Shown piece by piece: positions 1 to 4,981 of a DNA stretch of 5,259 nucleotides. The stretch spans positions 1-5,259 of the forward strand of contig WJJB01000086.1 in assembly GCA_014729935.1 (NCBI GenBank), in the 5' to 3' direction. The DNA is from Candidatus Bathyarchaeota archaeon (GTDB lineage Archaea > Asgardarchaeota > Lokiarchaeia > Sigyniarchaeales > Sigyniarchaeaceae). The notes below the pieces were generated by a model, which worked only from the letters and a program-made list of their open reading frames with translations, was not told the DNA's origin and ran no database searches. How positions within the stretch are numbered: the stretch's first letter is position 1; the number at the start of each line of letters is the position of its first letter. Position numbers and translations under genes: made by a program.

Positions 1-6
1 AACTAA

Positions 7-26
7 CCCCGGCCTGAAGGCTGGGG
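7..26 (-). repeat. Right-end-type palindrome at the 3' end of tnpB
   Basis: CCCC at 7-10 pairs with GGGG at 23-26, and GCC at 12-14 with GGC at 19-21, leaving a four-base loop and one mismatch or wobble at 11/22. It overlaps the last codons of tnpB, which is usual for these elements, where the gene's 3' end is also the scaffold of the guide (omega) RNA. On the minus strand it is preceded by GGAAG and followed by TTAG. The flank that would serve as guide lies to the left of position 1 and cannot be read. Confidence 0.7.
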
Positions 27-81
27 CTTCCGACCTGGACTCATGGCTGGAGCTTCCGACCTGGACTCATGGCTGGAGCTT
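21..81. repeat. 26-bp tandem duplication, two copies plus a 9-base partial third
   Basis: Copy 1 is 21-46 and copy 2 is 47-72; they differ at one base (GGGG against GGAG near the start of the unit). Positions 73-81 repeat the first nine bases of the unit. The unit length is not a multiple of three, so the duplication shifts the reading frame of the last part of tnpB. Without one copy the minus-strand frame would read ...ESRSEAPAFRPG, which resembles the usual TnpB ending; with it, the frame reads SEAPAMSPGRKPQPSGRG and then stops. The event therefore looks like a recent replication-slippage change in a gene no longer under selection. Confidence 0.9.
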
Positions 82-723
82 ACCGCGAGTGCATCGCTGC
101 TTCTACCACGAGCGAGCCTGTGTATCGCGGCAAATCGTTCGGTCGCTTTCGGGAAGCGGTCCAAGAACGATTCCCCGTTCATGGGGGGGTTCGGCAATAG
201 GAAATCGTAGTCACCGTTCTCGCTTTTGAGCAAGAACACGATCATGATGTTGATCGCCGAGTTGAGGTCGCGATCCATCCGATTTCCACAATTGCAGTCA
301 ATAATTCTCTCGGAAAGTGCCCGTTTTCTCACTTTTCCACAACAGCAACACGCTTGAGCTGTCATTTTTTCGTCGATTTTCACGACGCGTTTTCCAGCGA
401 GTTTAGCCTTGTATTCCAAGAAGGTGGCGAAGCGTCCAATCGACCCGGTGTTCTGGAGCGAGTGGTTGAGCGTCTTGTTCGCCTTGTTCTTGCGAGGATC
501 GCCCGTGTCGTTTTTCTTCCTCACCATTTTCTTCACGTCCAAGTTCCCGATGATGATGGTGTTCGCCCTCGTGTGGTCGATGATCTAGCGGGAAACCCAG
601 TGCTGGTAGTCCTTCATCTGCTTCGCCATCTTGGATTTCATCTTACCAAGCTTCTTGTTAACTCGTATCACATTGCTATCAAGAAGATGAGGCATGAGAG
701 CAAAAAGAGCCTTGCGGCGTTAA

Positions 724-748
724 CCCCACCCTGAACTGAAGGGCGGGG
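724..748 (-). repeat. Second like-oriented IS605-type palindrome
   Basis: The arms 724-732 (CCCCACCCT) and 740-748 (AGGGCGGGG) pair with one A/C mismatch around a seven-base loop. On the minus strand it reads GAAGT before the stem and TTAA after it, matching the plan of the palindrome at 7-26 in the same orientation. It lies immediately upstream of the truncated tnpB frame. It could be the left-end hairpin of the same element after an internal deletion, or the right end of a second element that landed on the first and removed its 5' half. The sequence alone does not decide. Confidence 0.65.
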
Positions 749-753
749 ACTTC

Positions 754-956
754 TTTTATAGGTTTAAGCACCAATTTTCCTCTCCAGGAATTCCAGAACT
801 GCTTGTCTCAAATGGTGGCTCGTGCATGGCATGGCGATATAGATTTGGTGTGAGCCCGCAATTCGAACACAAGGTTGTCACGTGAGCATTTTCGATGGAG
901 GCAGCTCAATCAATCCACCCGAAGATTTTTCACCATTCTAGTCCCATGATCTTGGA
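754..956. other. Spacer between the IS relic and the ribosomal operon; no gene called
   Basis: About 200 bases show no open frame with a start codon and a recognisable product on either strand. Two minus-strand frames have protein-like ends without a usable start: one stops at 764-766 after HHLRQAVLEFLERKIGA, the other stops at 756-758 and contains CSNCG. Both are closed upstream by stops (878-880 and 906-908) and they overlap each other, so at most one could be genuine decayed coding sequence. No tRNA-like fold was found. In many archaea secE and nusG sit upstream of rpl11; neither is here. Confidence 0.5.
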
Positions 957-971
957 AACAAACTTTATAAT
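953..971 (+). promoter_or_regulatory. Archaeal promoter (BRE/TATA) of the ribosomal protein operon
   Basis: The TATA-like box TTTATAAT lies at 964-971, preceded by the purine-rich GGAAACAAA at 954-962, which suits a TFB recognition element. With the usual archaeal spacing of about 25 bases, transcription would begin near 990-995, exactly where the first leader hairpin starts. It is the best TATA match in the spacer before rpl11. A weaker box, TTTAAAT at 1105-1111, lies only about 21 bases before the ATG and could drive a near-leaderless transcript. Confidence 0.6.
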
Positions 972-993
972 CCACGCATCTTGTTATCCCGTA

Positions 994-1088
994 CTAACAC
1001 CGGCTCCACAAGGGGACCGGCAAGTTAGGAGCATTTAGACGTGCGCTCCCTGCGACGGCCATGAAAATGCCGGACGCTGTTTTATTTT
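994..1088 (+). promoter_or_regulatory. Structured 5' leader of the rpl11 operon (three hairpins, T-rich end)
   Basis: Three hairpins can be drawn by eye. Hairpin I (994-1028) pairs CTAAC with GTTAG and CCGG (1000-1003) with CCGG (1017-1020). Hairpin II (1028-1049) pairs GGAGC with GCTCC. Hairpin III (1052-1076) pairs GCG/CGC and CGGC/GCCG, and is capped by CAT-GAAA-ATG, a GNRA-type loop. TGTTTTATTTT follows at 1077-1087, so hairpin III plus the T-tract resembles an attenuator or terminator. Ribosomal protein operons are often controlled by binding of one of their products to the mRNA, and archaeal uL1 is a known mRNA-binding repressor in Methanococcus. That this leader is such a site is inference; no match to a rRNA target was established. 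Confidence 0.4.
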
Positions 1089-1117
1089 GGAGAAATCGTC
1101 TACCGTTTAAATGAAGT

Positions 1118-1123
1118 AGGTAA
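1118..1123 (+). promoter_or_regulatory. Ribosome binding site of rpl11
   Basis: AGGTAA lies five bases before the ATG at 1129 and matches the archaeal anti-Shine-Dalgarno complement AGGTGAT except at one base. Together with the in-frame TAG at 1117-1119 it fixes the start of uL11. Confidence 0.6.
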
Positions 1124-1128
1124 TTGAA

Positions 1129-1614
1129 ATGTCTGAAATCCCAGTCGAGGCACTCGTGAATGGTGGTGAGGCAACAGCAGGTCCACCCCTCGGTCCCGCC
1201 TTGGGTCCCTTGGGCATGCCAATCCCGAAGGTTATTGCCGAAATCAACGACAAAACCAGGGAATACGATGGATTGAAGGTTCCCATCGTGGTCTGGATCA
1301 ACAAGGAAACCAAGGAATTCAGGGTCGAGGTTCGAACGCCAATGACCAGTGCCTTGATTATAAAGGAAGCAGGAATAGAGAAAGGTTCTGGCGAACCTAA
1401 TGAAGACAAGGTCGGCGATTTATCCCTTGACCAAGTGATCAAGATAGCCCGCATGAAGCGAGATGACATCCCAGCCATAACGTTCAAGGGCGCCGTGAAA
1501 ACGGTGCTCGGGACGATGGTATCCATGGGGATTACCGTGGATGATGGGATGGATCCAAGGGTGATGCAACGGATGGTTGATGATGGTGAGTATGACGAGC
1601 TGATGGAGGAATGA
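1129..1614 (+). CDS. rpl11: Large-subunit ribosomal protein uL11 (L11)
   Basis: uL11 sits at the base of the P-stalk on 23S rRNA in the GTPase-associated centre and helps elongation factors act on the ribosome. The 161-residue product has the usual archaeal length. The N-terminal domain carries the proline/glycine-rich PPLGPALGPLG (19-29) followed by IPKVIAEIN. The C-terminal rRNA-binding domain (about 70-140) includes TSALIIKEAGIEKGSGEP, LDQVIKIARMK and VLGTMVSMGITVDD. The end GEYDELMEE is typical of archaeal uL11. An in-frame stop 12 bases upstream and the AGGTAA site support the ATG at 1129. It is the first gene of the operon; uL1 starts 7 bases after its stop. The assignment is certain. 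An open minus-strand frame covering most of this gene is a shadow. Confidence 0.98.
   Translation: MSEIPVEALVNGGEATAGPPLGPALGPLGMPIPKVIAEINDKTREYDGLKVPIVVWINKETKEFRVEVRTPMTSALIIKEAGIEKGSGEPNEDKVGDLSLDQVIKIARMKRDDIPAITFKGAVKTVLGTMVSMGITVDDGMDPRVMQRMVDDGEYDELMEE
1605..1609 (+). promoter_or_regulatory. Ribosome binding site of rpl1
   Basis: GGAGG lies inside the last codons of rpl11, 12 bases before the ATG at 1622. The distance is longer than usual, so translation of uL1 may also depend on ribosomes finishing uL11 seven bases upstream (coupling inferred). Confidence 0.45.
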
Positions 1615-1621
1615 TTCGATA

Positions 1622-2299
1622 ATGTCAATAAGCATCGAAGACATCGAGCAAGGTATGAAACAAGCCATCAAGAATAGTGAGGAAAAGAAGAAACGTAATT
1701 TCGTGGAATCTTTGGACGTGATAGTAAATTTAAGGAACGTGAACCTCAAGGATCCCACCAATCGTTTCAATAACGAGATCGAATTGCCACATCCCATCAA
1801 GGAAGAACCCCAAGTGTGCTTTATCGTGGACGGTGATCAACTCGTCGAAGCTAAGAACTTGGATGTTGATGTGATAGACAAGGACGCGCTTGAAGAGCTT
1901 GGAAAAGCCGAACGAGCGGAAAAACGCAAGTTCGTGAATAATTACAATTTCTTCATCGCAAACCAATCTATGATGCGGTTTGTTGCCCAATACCTGGGCA
2001 AGGTACTCGGGCCAAAGGGGAAGATGCCCCGGCCCCTTCCGCAGGGGTACGGTATTATCAACCCCTCTGATAGCATCGAGGAATCATACAAGCGGTACAA
2101 GAAAGTCATCCGCTTGAAGTTGAGCAAGTACCCACTCATCCAGTTTAAGGTTGGCGATAAAAGCATGGATTTGGAAAACCTCATGCAAAACGCGAAGGCT
2201 GCATTGGACTATATCGAGTCTAAAATGGAAAAAGGAAGGCAAAATCTCAAATCCGTGTATGTCAAGTCCACAATGGGTAAACCCGCGAGGATAATCTAA
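1622..2299 (+). CDS. rpl1: Large-subunit ribosomal protein uL1 (L1)
   Basis: uL1 forms the mobile L1 stalk on 23S rRNA, which guides deacylated tRNA out of the E site; in some archaea it also represses its own operon by binding mRNA. The 225-residue product is close to the archaeal norm of about 210-220. The two halves of domain I are about residues 1-65 (NFVESLDVIVNLRNVNLKDP) and 155-225, ending in KSTMGKP (215-221). Domain II between them carries the family signature LGKVLGPKGKMPRPLP (125-140). The signature, the terminal STMGKP rRNA-contact segment and the position after uL11 leave no doubt. The ATG at 1622 is the first in frame and gives the expected N-terminus. uL10 follows after 19 bases. 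No mRNA copy of an L1 binding site could be recognised by eye near the start. Confidence 0.98.
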   Translation: MSISIEDIEQGMKQAIKNSEEKKKRNFVESLDVIVNLRNVNLKDPTNRFNNEIELPHPIKEEPQVCFIVDGDQLVEAKNLDVDVIDKDALEELGKAERAEKRKFVNNYNFFIANQSMMRFVAQYLGKVLGPKGKMPRPLPQGYGIINPSDSIEESYKRYKKVIRLKLSKYPLIQFKVGDKSMDLENLMQNAKAALDYIESKMEKGRQNLKSVYVKSTMGKPARII

Positions 2300-2305
2300 C
2301 CAGAG

Positions 2306-2311
2306 AGGTGA
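2306..2311 (+). promoter_or_regulatory. Strong ribosome binding site of rpl10
   Basis: AGGTGA, within GAGAGGTGA, lies seven bases before the ATG at 2319 and is a perfect match to the archaeal consensus. It selects 2319 over the second in-frame ATG at 2325. Confidence 0.8.
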
Positions 2312-2318
2312 ATATATC

Positions 2319-3305
2319 ATGAGCATGTCAAAAAATGTATCTCCTGCCAAGATCGAAGCTGTTAAAGAATTAAAAGAAATGTGCGAGTCACATGACGTGA
2401 TCGGCTTCGTGAAAATGGCGAAGATCGGTGCAAAGCAGGTCATGAATCTCAGGTCGAAATTGCGGGGATTAGCAACCTTGAGGATGGCCAAGAAAACCCT
2501 CATTGCACGGGCATTCGAGAACGTGAGTGGTAAACCTGGTCTTGATAAGTTACTGGATGCCTACAACGATACAGTGGGTCCATCGGCAATGATATTCAGC
2601 AACGAGAATGCATTGAAGCTCCGCATGATGTTGGACGATAGCAAGACAGCCACGCGAGCGAGGCAAGGTGATGTTGTTGAACGTGAGATCATCATTCCCG
2701 CGGGTAATACAAATATACCTCCAGGACCGGTAATAAGCGAGCTCAATCAAGTGGGACTCCCCACGCGCATCCAAGACGGAACCATTTGGATCCAGAAAGA
2801 TACCACGATCTTGAAACCGGGCGATGAAGTAGATTCTAACATGGCAATGGTGCTGGCCAGACTCGATATTGAACCCATTGACGTTGTACTTGATCTCTAC
2901 ATCGCGTATGAAAATGGCGAAATTATGGGAAAGGAAATTCTCACGCTCGATCTGGAAGTTATAAAAGAAGATGTCATGGCCGCGTATGCCACTGCCATGA
3001 AACTTAGCATCGAGCTGGGTATCGTTACCCCCGATAACGCACGCCATATCTTGACACGGGCATTCATGAACGCTCGGGTACTTGCTTTGGAATTGCCCAT
3101 TATTATTCCCGAGTTCTTGGAGCATTACTTGCGAAAAGCACAAGCCCAAGCGTCAATCTTGAATGCAAAGGTCACGGGTGAACCGTTACCTCCGCAACCT
3201 GGAACAACCGATTCCAAGCCCGAAGAAACCCCTCCCGAGGCTGACAAGGAAGAAGAGGACCAAGAGGAGGAAGAAGATGTTGGCTTGGATGATTTATTTG
3301 GCTGA
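2319..3305 (+). CDS. rpl10: Ribosomal stalk protein uL10 (archaeal P0 / L10E)
   Basis: uL10 anchors the ribosomal stalk: its N-terminal domain binds 23S rRNA next to uL11, and helical segments further on bind several P1 (L12) dimers that recruit translational GTPases. The 328-residue product has the archaeal P0 plan. The rRNA-binding domain includes LATLRMAKKTLIARAF (51-66). The archaeal/eukaryotic insertion domain carries PAGNTNIPPGPVISEL (127-142). A helical spine, about 215-285, would hold the P1 dimers. A proline-rich then acidic tail (about 289-320) ends in GLDDLFG (322-328). That last heptad is nearly the same as the end of P1 downstream, so both present the same factor-binding tail. 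The start has a perfect ribosome binding site. P1 follows after 62 bases. Assignment is certain. Confidence 0.98.
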   Translation: MSMSKNVSPAKIEAVKELKEMCESHDVIGFVKMAKIGAKQVMNLRSKLRGLATLRMAKKTLIARAFENVSGKPGLDKLLDAYNDTVGPSAMIFSNENALKLRMMLDDSKTATRARQGDVVEREIIIPAGNTNIPPGPVISELNQVGLPTRIQDGTIWIQKDTTILKPGDEVDSNMAMVLARLDIEPIDVVLDLYIAYENGEIMGKEILTLDLEVIKEDVMAAYATAMKLSIELGIVTPDNARHILTRAFMNARVLALELPIIIPEFLEHYLRKAQAQASILNAKVTGEPLPPQPGTTDSKPEETPPEADKEEEDQEEEEDVGLDDLFG

Positions 3306-3355
3306 CTAGTTGAACAAGAAGGAAAATCCCCAAGAATTTAATGAATTCATACATA

Positions 3356-3363
3356 GGAGTGAT
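3356..3363 (+). promoter_or_regulatory. Ribosome binding site deciding the P1/L12 start
   Basis: GGAGTGAT ends four bases before the ATG at 3368. It supports that codon over the in-frame ATG at 3341, which would add nine residues (MNSYIGVIK) absent from the family and place this site inside the gene. Confidence 0.75.
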
Positions 3364-3367
3364 TAAG

Positions 3368-3682
3368 ATGGAATCTGTTTACTCTGCCCTGATCCTTCAC
3401 TCGCTTGGCAAGGATATTAGCGAAGCTGCCATTGAGAAAATTGTAAAAGCCGCTGGTGGGAAAGCTGACAAGACCCAAATCAAGACGCTCGTAACCGCGC
3501 TCGGTGAAATGGATATTGCCGAAGTGCTTGAAAAAGCACCCATGGCAGGTACTGCTCCCGCGGTTTCAGGCGGTGGCGGCGGTGGCGGCGGCTCTGCACC
3601 TGCCAAGGAAGAAAAGAAGGAAAAGGAAGAAGAAGAGGAAGAAGAAGAGGAACCTGCAGGTTTGGATGCCCTCTTTGGTTAA
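3368..3682 (+). CDS. rpl12: Ribosomal stalk protein P1 (archaeal L12)
   Basis: Archaeal P1 forms dimers that attach to the uL10 spine and catch elongation and recycling factors with their flexible tails. From the ATG at 3368 the product has 104 residues, the usual length. The N-terminal helical dimer domain (about 1-58) begins MESVYSALILHSLGKDIS and includes IEKIVKAAG and LVTALGEMDIAEVLEKA. The hinge holds eight glycines in a row (68-75). A highly charged stretch follows (80-95, lysine and mainly glutamate), and the tail ends GLDALFG (98-104). A longer form from 3341 is possible on paper but has no site of its own. It closes the operon and is followed by T-tracts. The family is unrelated in fold to bacterial L7/L12. 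Assignment is certain. Confidence 0.97.
   Translation: MESVYSALILHSLGKDISEAAIEKIVKAAGGKADKTQIKTLVTALGEMDIAEVLEKAPMAGTAPAVSGGGGGGGGSAPAKEEKKEKEEEEEEEEEPAGLDALFG
3569..3652 (+). repeat. Low-complexity glycine-codon run and 48-base homopurine tract inside rpl12
   Basis: Positions 3569-3592 are eight consecutive glycine codons (GGC and GGT only). Positions 3605-3652 are 48 bases with no pyrimidine on the plus strand, coding the lysine/glutamate-rich stretch of the stalk tail. Both follow from the protein sequence, but such tracts are prone to slippage in replication and assembly. Confidence 0.85.
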
Positions 3683-3697
3683 ACTACTGGAAATACC

Positions 3698-3727
3698 TTT
3701 TTTTTCCACCATATCCCCCCATTTTTT
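3698..3727 (+). terminator. T-tract terminator after the ribosomal operon
   Basis: Eight T residues (3698-3705) begin 16 bases after the stop of rpl12, and six more lie at 3722-3727. Oligo-T on the coding strand is the main signal for archaeal RNA polymerase termination, and no hairpin is needed. The next gene has its own promoter further on. Confidence 0.65.
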
Positions 3728-3773
3728 CGGGTATCCCGTTACTTCAATTGTCATGGTTCACGTGTTTGGGATC

Positions 3774-3790
3774 GGAAAGCGATTATATGC
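3774..3790 (+). promoter_or_regulatory. Promoter of the prenyltransferase gene
   Basis: GGAAAGC (3774-3780) followed by GATTATATGC (3781-3790) looks like a BRE plus TATA box. Its TTATAT core at 3783-3788 is about 25 bases before the ATG at 3811, which would make transcription begin at or next to that codon and the mRNA leaderless. No Shine-Dalgarno motif precedes any candidate start of this gene, which agrees. Confidence 0.5.
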
Positions 3791-3810
3791 AAGCAACCAT
3801 GAACCCATCC

Positions 3811-4875
3811 ATGACTTTCAAGGCAGTCTTGACTGATGAGGCTCGTAACATCAATGATGCCATCAAGCATTTCTTCAACACACGTAACCACACGCCCGGG
3901 GATGCATTTGTTGATACCTATTATAAAATGATAGAGAACTATATACTAGCTGGTGGTAAACGGTTACGTCCTTTCCTCCTTGTTCAAACCTTTAAGGGCT
4001 TAGCTGAGAATTTCACCAAGGAAATATACCGTCCCAGCTTATCAGTCGAATTTTTGCATAATGCATCCTTGATCCACGATGACATCATCGATCGAGATGA
4101 TACTCGCAGGGGAAATCCCGCATTCCATTACATGTTCAAGAATTTTTACGATGACCATGGTTACAAGGGAAGCACACCATCACATTTTGGTAATACAATG
4201 GGCATACTCGGTGGCGATTCAACCTTTTTCCTTGGATTGGAAGCATTGCAAACCTCCTTTCCTTCGAGGATCAACGAGAAGATTATCGCGCTTTATTGCC
4301 AAGCATACCACCAGATTTGCGATGGTGTGCTCATGGAGATGAATTTCATCAATTTGCCTGAAGTGTCGGTAACCCAATACTTGAAGATGATCGAGTTGAA
4401 AACTGGAGCATTGATTGAGAAATCACTTCTAATGGGTGCAACATTTGCCCAGGCATCACGAGAAATCAAGGAATTTCTATCATCTTTCGCAATTAATCTC
4501 GGAAAAGCATTTCAATTGAAAGACGATGTTCTCGGATCCTTCGGGGATGAAACAATAACGGGTAAACCGTCCGATGGAGATATCAAGGATGGCAAGAAAA
4601 CCATGCTCCTTCTCAAATCTCTCGAGAGTGCGTCAGCTACACAATTAACCAAATTGGGATCTATAATTGGCGATCATTCTGCAAAGAAAGAGAATATTGA
4701 TGAAGTTCGTTCGATATTCAAGGAAACTGGCGCGCTTGATTACTGCATGAATCAAGTGCGATATTTCAGCGATCTAGCAATCAGGGCATTGACCAACTTA
4801 GAAGACCACTTTCATTCAAAAGAGCGCGGCATCTTGGCTGATCTAGTATCATATAATCTCCATAGAGAAAAATGA
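3811..4875 (+). CDS. idsA: Polyprenyl (geranylgeranyl-type) diphosphate synthase, trans-isoprenyl transferase
   Basis: The enzyme condenses isopentenyl diphosphate with an allylic diphosphate in all-trans fashion; in archaea the C20 product feeds membrane ether lipids. From the ATG at 3811 it has 354 residues, somewhat longer than the usual 300-330. Visible motifs are GGKRLRP (48-54, substrate binding), the first aspartate-rich motif DDIID (90-94) with RRG (99-101), ELKTGAL (195-201) and the second aspartate motif FQLKDDVLG (234-242). About ten extra residues lie between RRG and HFGNTMGILGGD, a layout I associate with the longer actinobacterial-type subgroup, as is DDVLGxFGD. Three details stand out: alanine five residues before DDIID, glycine for the last aspartate of the second motif, and GVLME where GQ(xx)D/E is usual. 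In-frame starts also exist at 3748 (TTG), 3787 and 3799. The promoter position favours 3811. Function is sure as a class; chain length is not. Confidence 0.92.
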   Translation: MTFKAVLTDEARNINDAIKHFFNTRNHTPGDAFVDTYYKMIENYILAGGKRLRPFLLVQTFKGLAENFTKEIYRPSLSVEFLHNASLIHDDIIDRDDTRRGNPAFHYMFKNFYDDHGYKGSTPSHFGNTMGILGGDSTFFLGLEALQTSFPSRINEKIIALYCQAYHQICDGVLMEMNFINLPEVSVTQYLKMIELKTGALIEKSLLMGATFAQASREIKEFLSSFAINLGKAFQLKDDVLGSFGDETITGKPSDGDIKDGKKTMLLLKSLESASATQLTKLGSIIGDHSAKKENIDEVRSIFKETGALDYCMNQVRYFSDLAIRALTNLEDHFHSKERGILADLVSYNLHREK

Positions 4876-4913
4876 CAAGGAAGAATAGTGAGTCCCGGAG
4901 ATCATCTACTTGA

Positions 4914-4919
4914 TTTTTT
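4914..4919 (+). terminator. T-tract after the prenyltransferase gene
   Basis: Six T residues lie 38 bases after the stop of the prenyltransferase and before the promoter of the next gene, a plausible archaeal termination site. No strong hairpin accompanies it. Confidence 0.4.
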
Positions 4920-4937
4920 CATAATAGTGGGAAGCGT

Positions 4938-4952
4938 GGAACGAAATATTAT
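4938..4952 (+). promoter_or_regulatory. Promoter of pelA
   Basis: AAATATTAT at 4944-4952, preceded by the purine-rich GGAACG, resembles a BRE/TATA pair. Transcription would begin roughly at 4973-4980, a few bases before the ATG at 4982. No ribosome binding site is visible before that codon, so the transcript is probably leaderless or nearly so. Confidence 0.45.
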
Positions 4953-4981
4953 CTTTGACGTACCACTCTTATCTATTAACT

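Larger units (their letters stand above)
3..719 (-). pseudogene. tnpB: TnpB (RNA-guided nuclease of IS200/IS605 elements), N-truncated and interrupted
   Basis: The minus-strand frame carries the C-terminal part of TnpB. From 719 down to 588 it encodes 44 residues (NKKLGKMKSK, then DYQHWVSR). An in-frame TAG at 585-587 interrupts it, and 193 further residues run to the TAG at 3-5. Recognisable parts are the RuvC-II strand (IIDHTRANTIIIGNLDVKKM), the TnpB zinc ribbon (ACCCCG, later DCNCG) and the RuvC-III motif DRDLNSAINIM. An in-frame TAA at 720-722 closes the frame upstream, so roughly the first 150 residues, including the RuvC-I aspartate, are absent. The RuvC-II position that often reads (E)DL is GNL here, with no glutamate. 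The C-terminal tail is altered by a 26-bp duplication. A TTG at 540-542 could start a 179-residue fragment, but it would lack RuvC-I. No active nuclease is expected. TnpB normally cleaves DNA guided by an RNA made from the element's own 3' end. Confidence 0.85.
1..753 (-). mobile_element. Decayed IS200/IS605-family (tnpB-only, IS1341-like) element
   Basis: This stretch holds a tnpB pseudogene on the minus strand with a GC-rich palindrome beyond each end. Both palindromes, read on the minus strand, follow the pattern GAAG-CCCC-stem-GGGG-TTA, the kind of subterminal hairpin that closes tnpB-type elements. They lie in the same orientation and are not inverted relative to each other, as expected for IS200/IS605 elements, which lack terminal inverted repeats. 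No tnpA (Y1 transposase) is visible. The outer boundaries are not resolved: the 3' end of the element lies at or just beyond the left edge of the window, and the right boundary is set at the outer edge of the second palindrome. Family assignment is firm from the protein; the exact extent is inferred. Confidence 0.7.

Noticed and set aside
354..734. Plus-strand open frame of 126 codons
   Set aside because: It lies opposite the tnpB pseudogene, whose frame has clear family motifs; the plus-strand product resembles nothing.
1..753. CRISPR-like array suggested by the tandem repeat and palindromes
   Set aside because: There are only two directly adjacent units without spacers, inside a tnpB gene; they are a simple duplication and element-end hairpins.
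841..885. Possible tRNA T-arm (ATTCGAA) in the spacer
   Set aside because: The flanking bases do not pair as a T stem, and no acceptor or anticodon arm could be built.
994..1088. Free-standing small RNA gene (H/ACA or C/D type)
   Set aside because: No convincing C, D or ACA boxes at the required places; a leader of the downstream operon explains position and orientation better.
1107..1628. Long minus-strand open frame over uL11
   Set aside because: Shadow of a certain gene; the serine- and isoleucine-rich product arises from complementing the uL11 codons.
2550..3149. Minus-strand 199-codon frame over uL10
   Set aside because: Shadow of a certain gene with no domain, ribosome binding site or promoter of its own.
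3504..3836. Plus-strand frame overlapping the P1 3' end with a lysine-rich product
   Set aside because: It is the +1 shadow of the glycine and glutamate codon runs of P1 and continues through a T-tract terminator.
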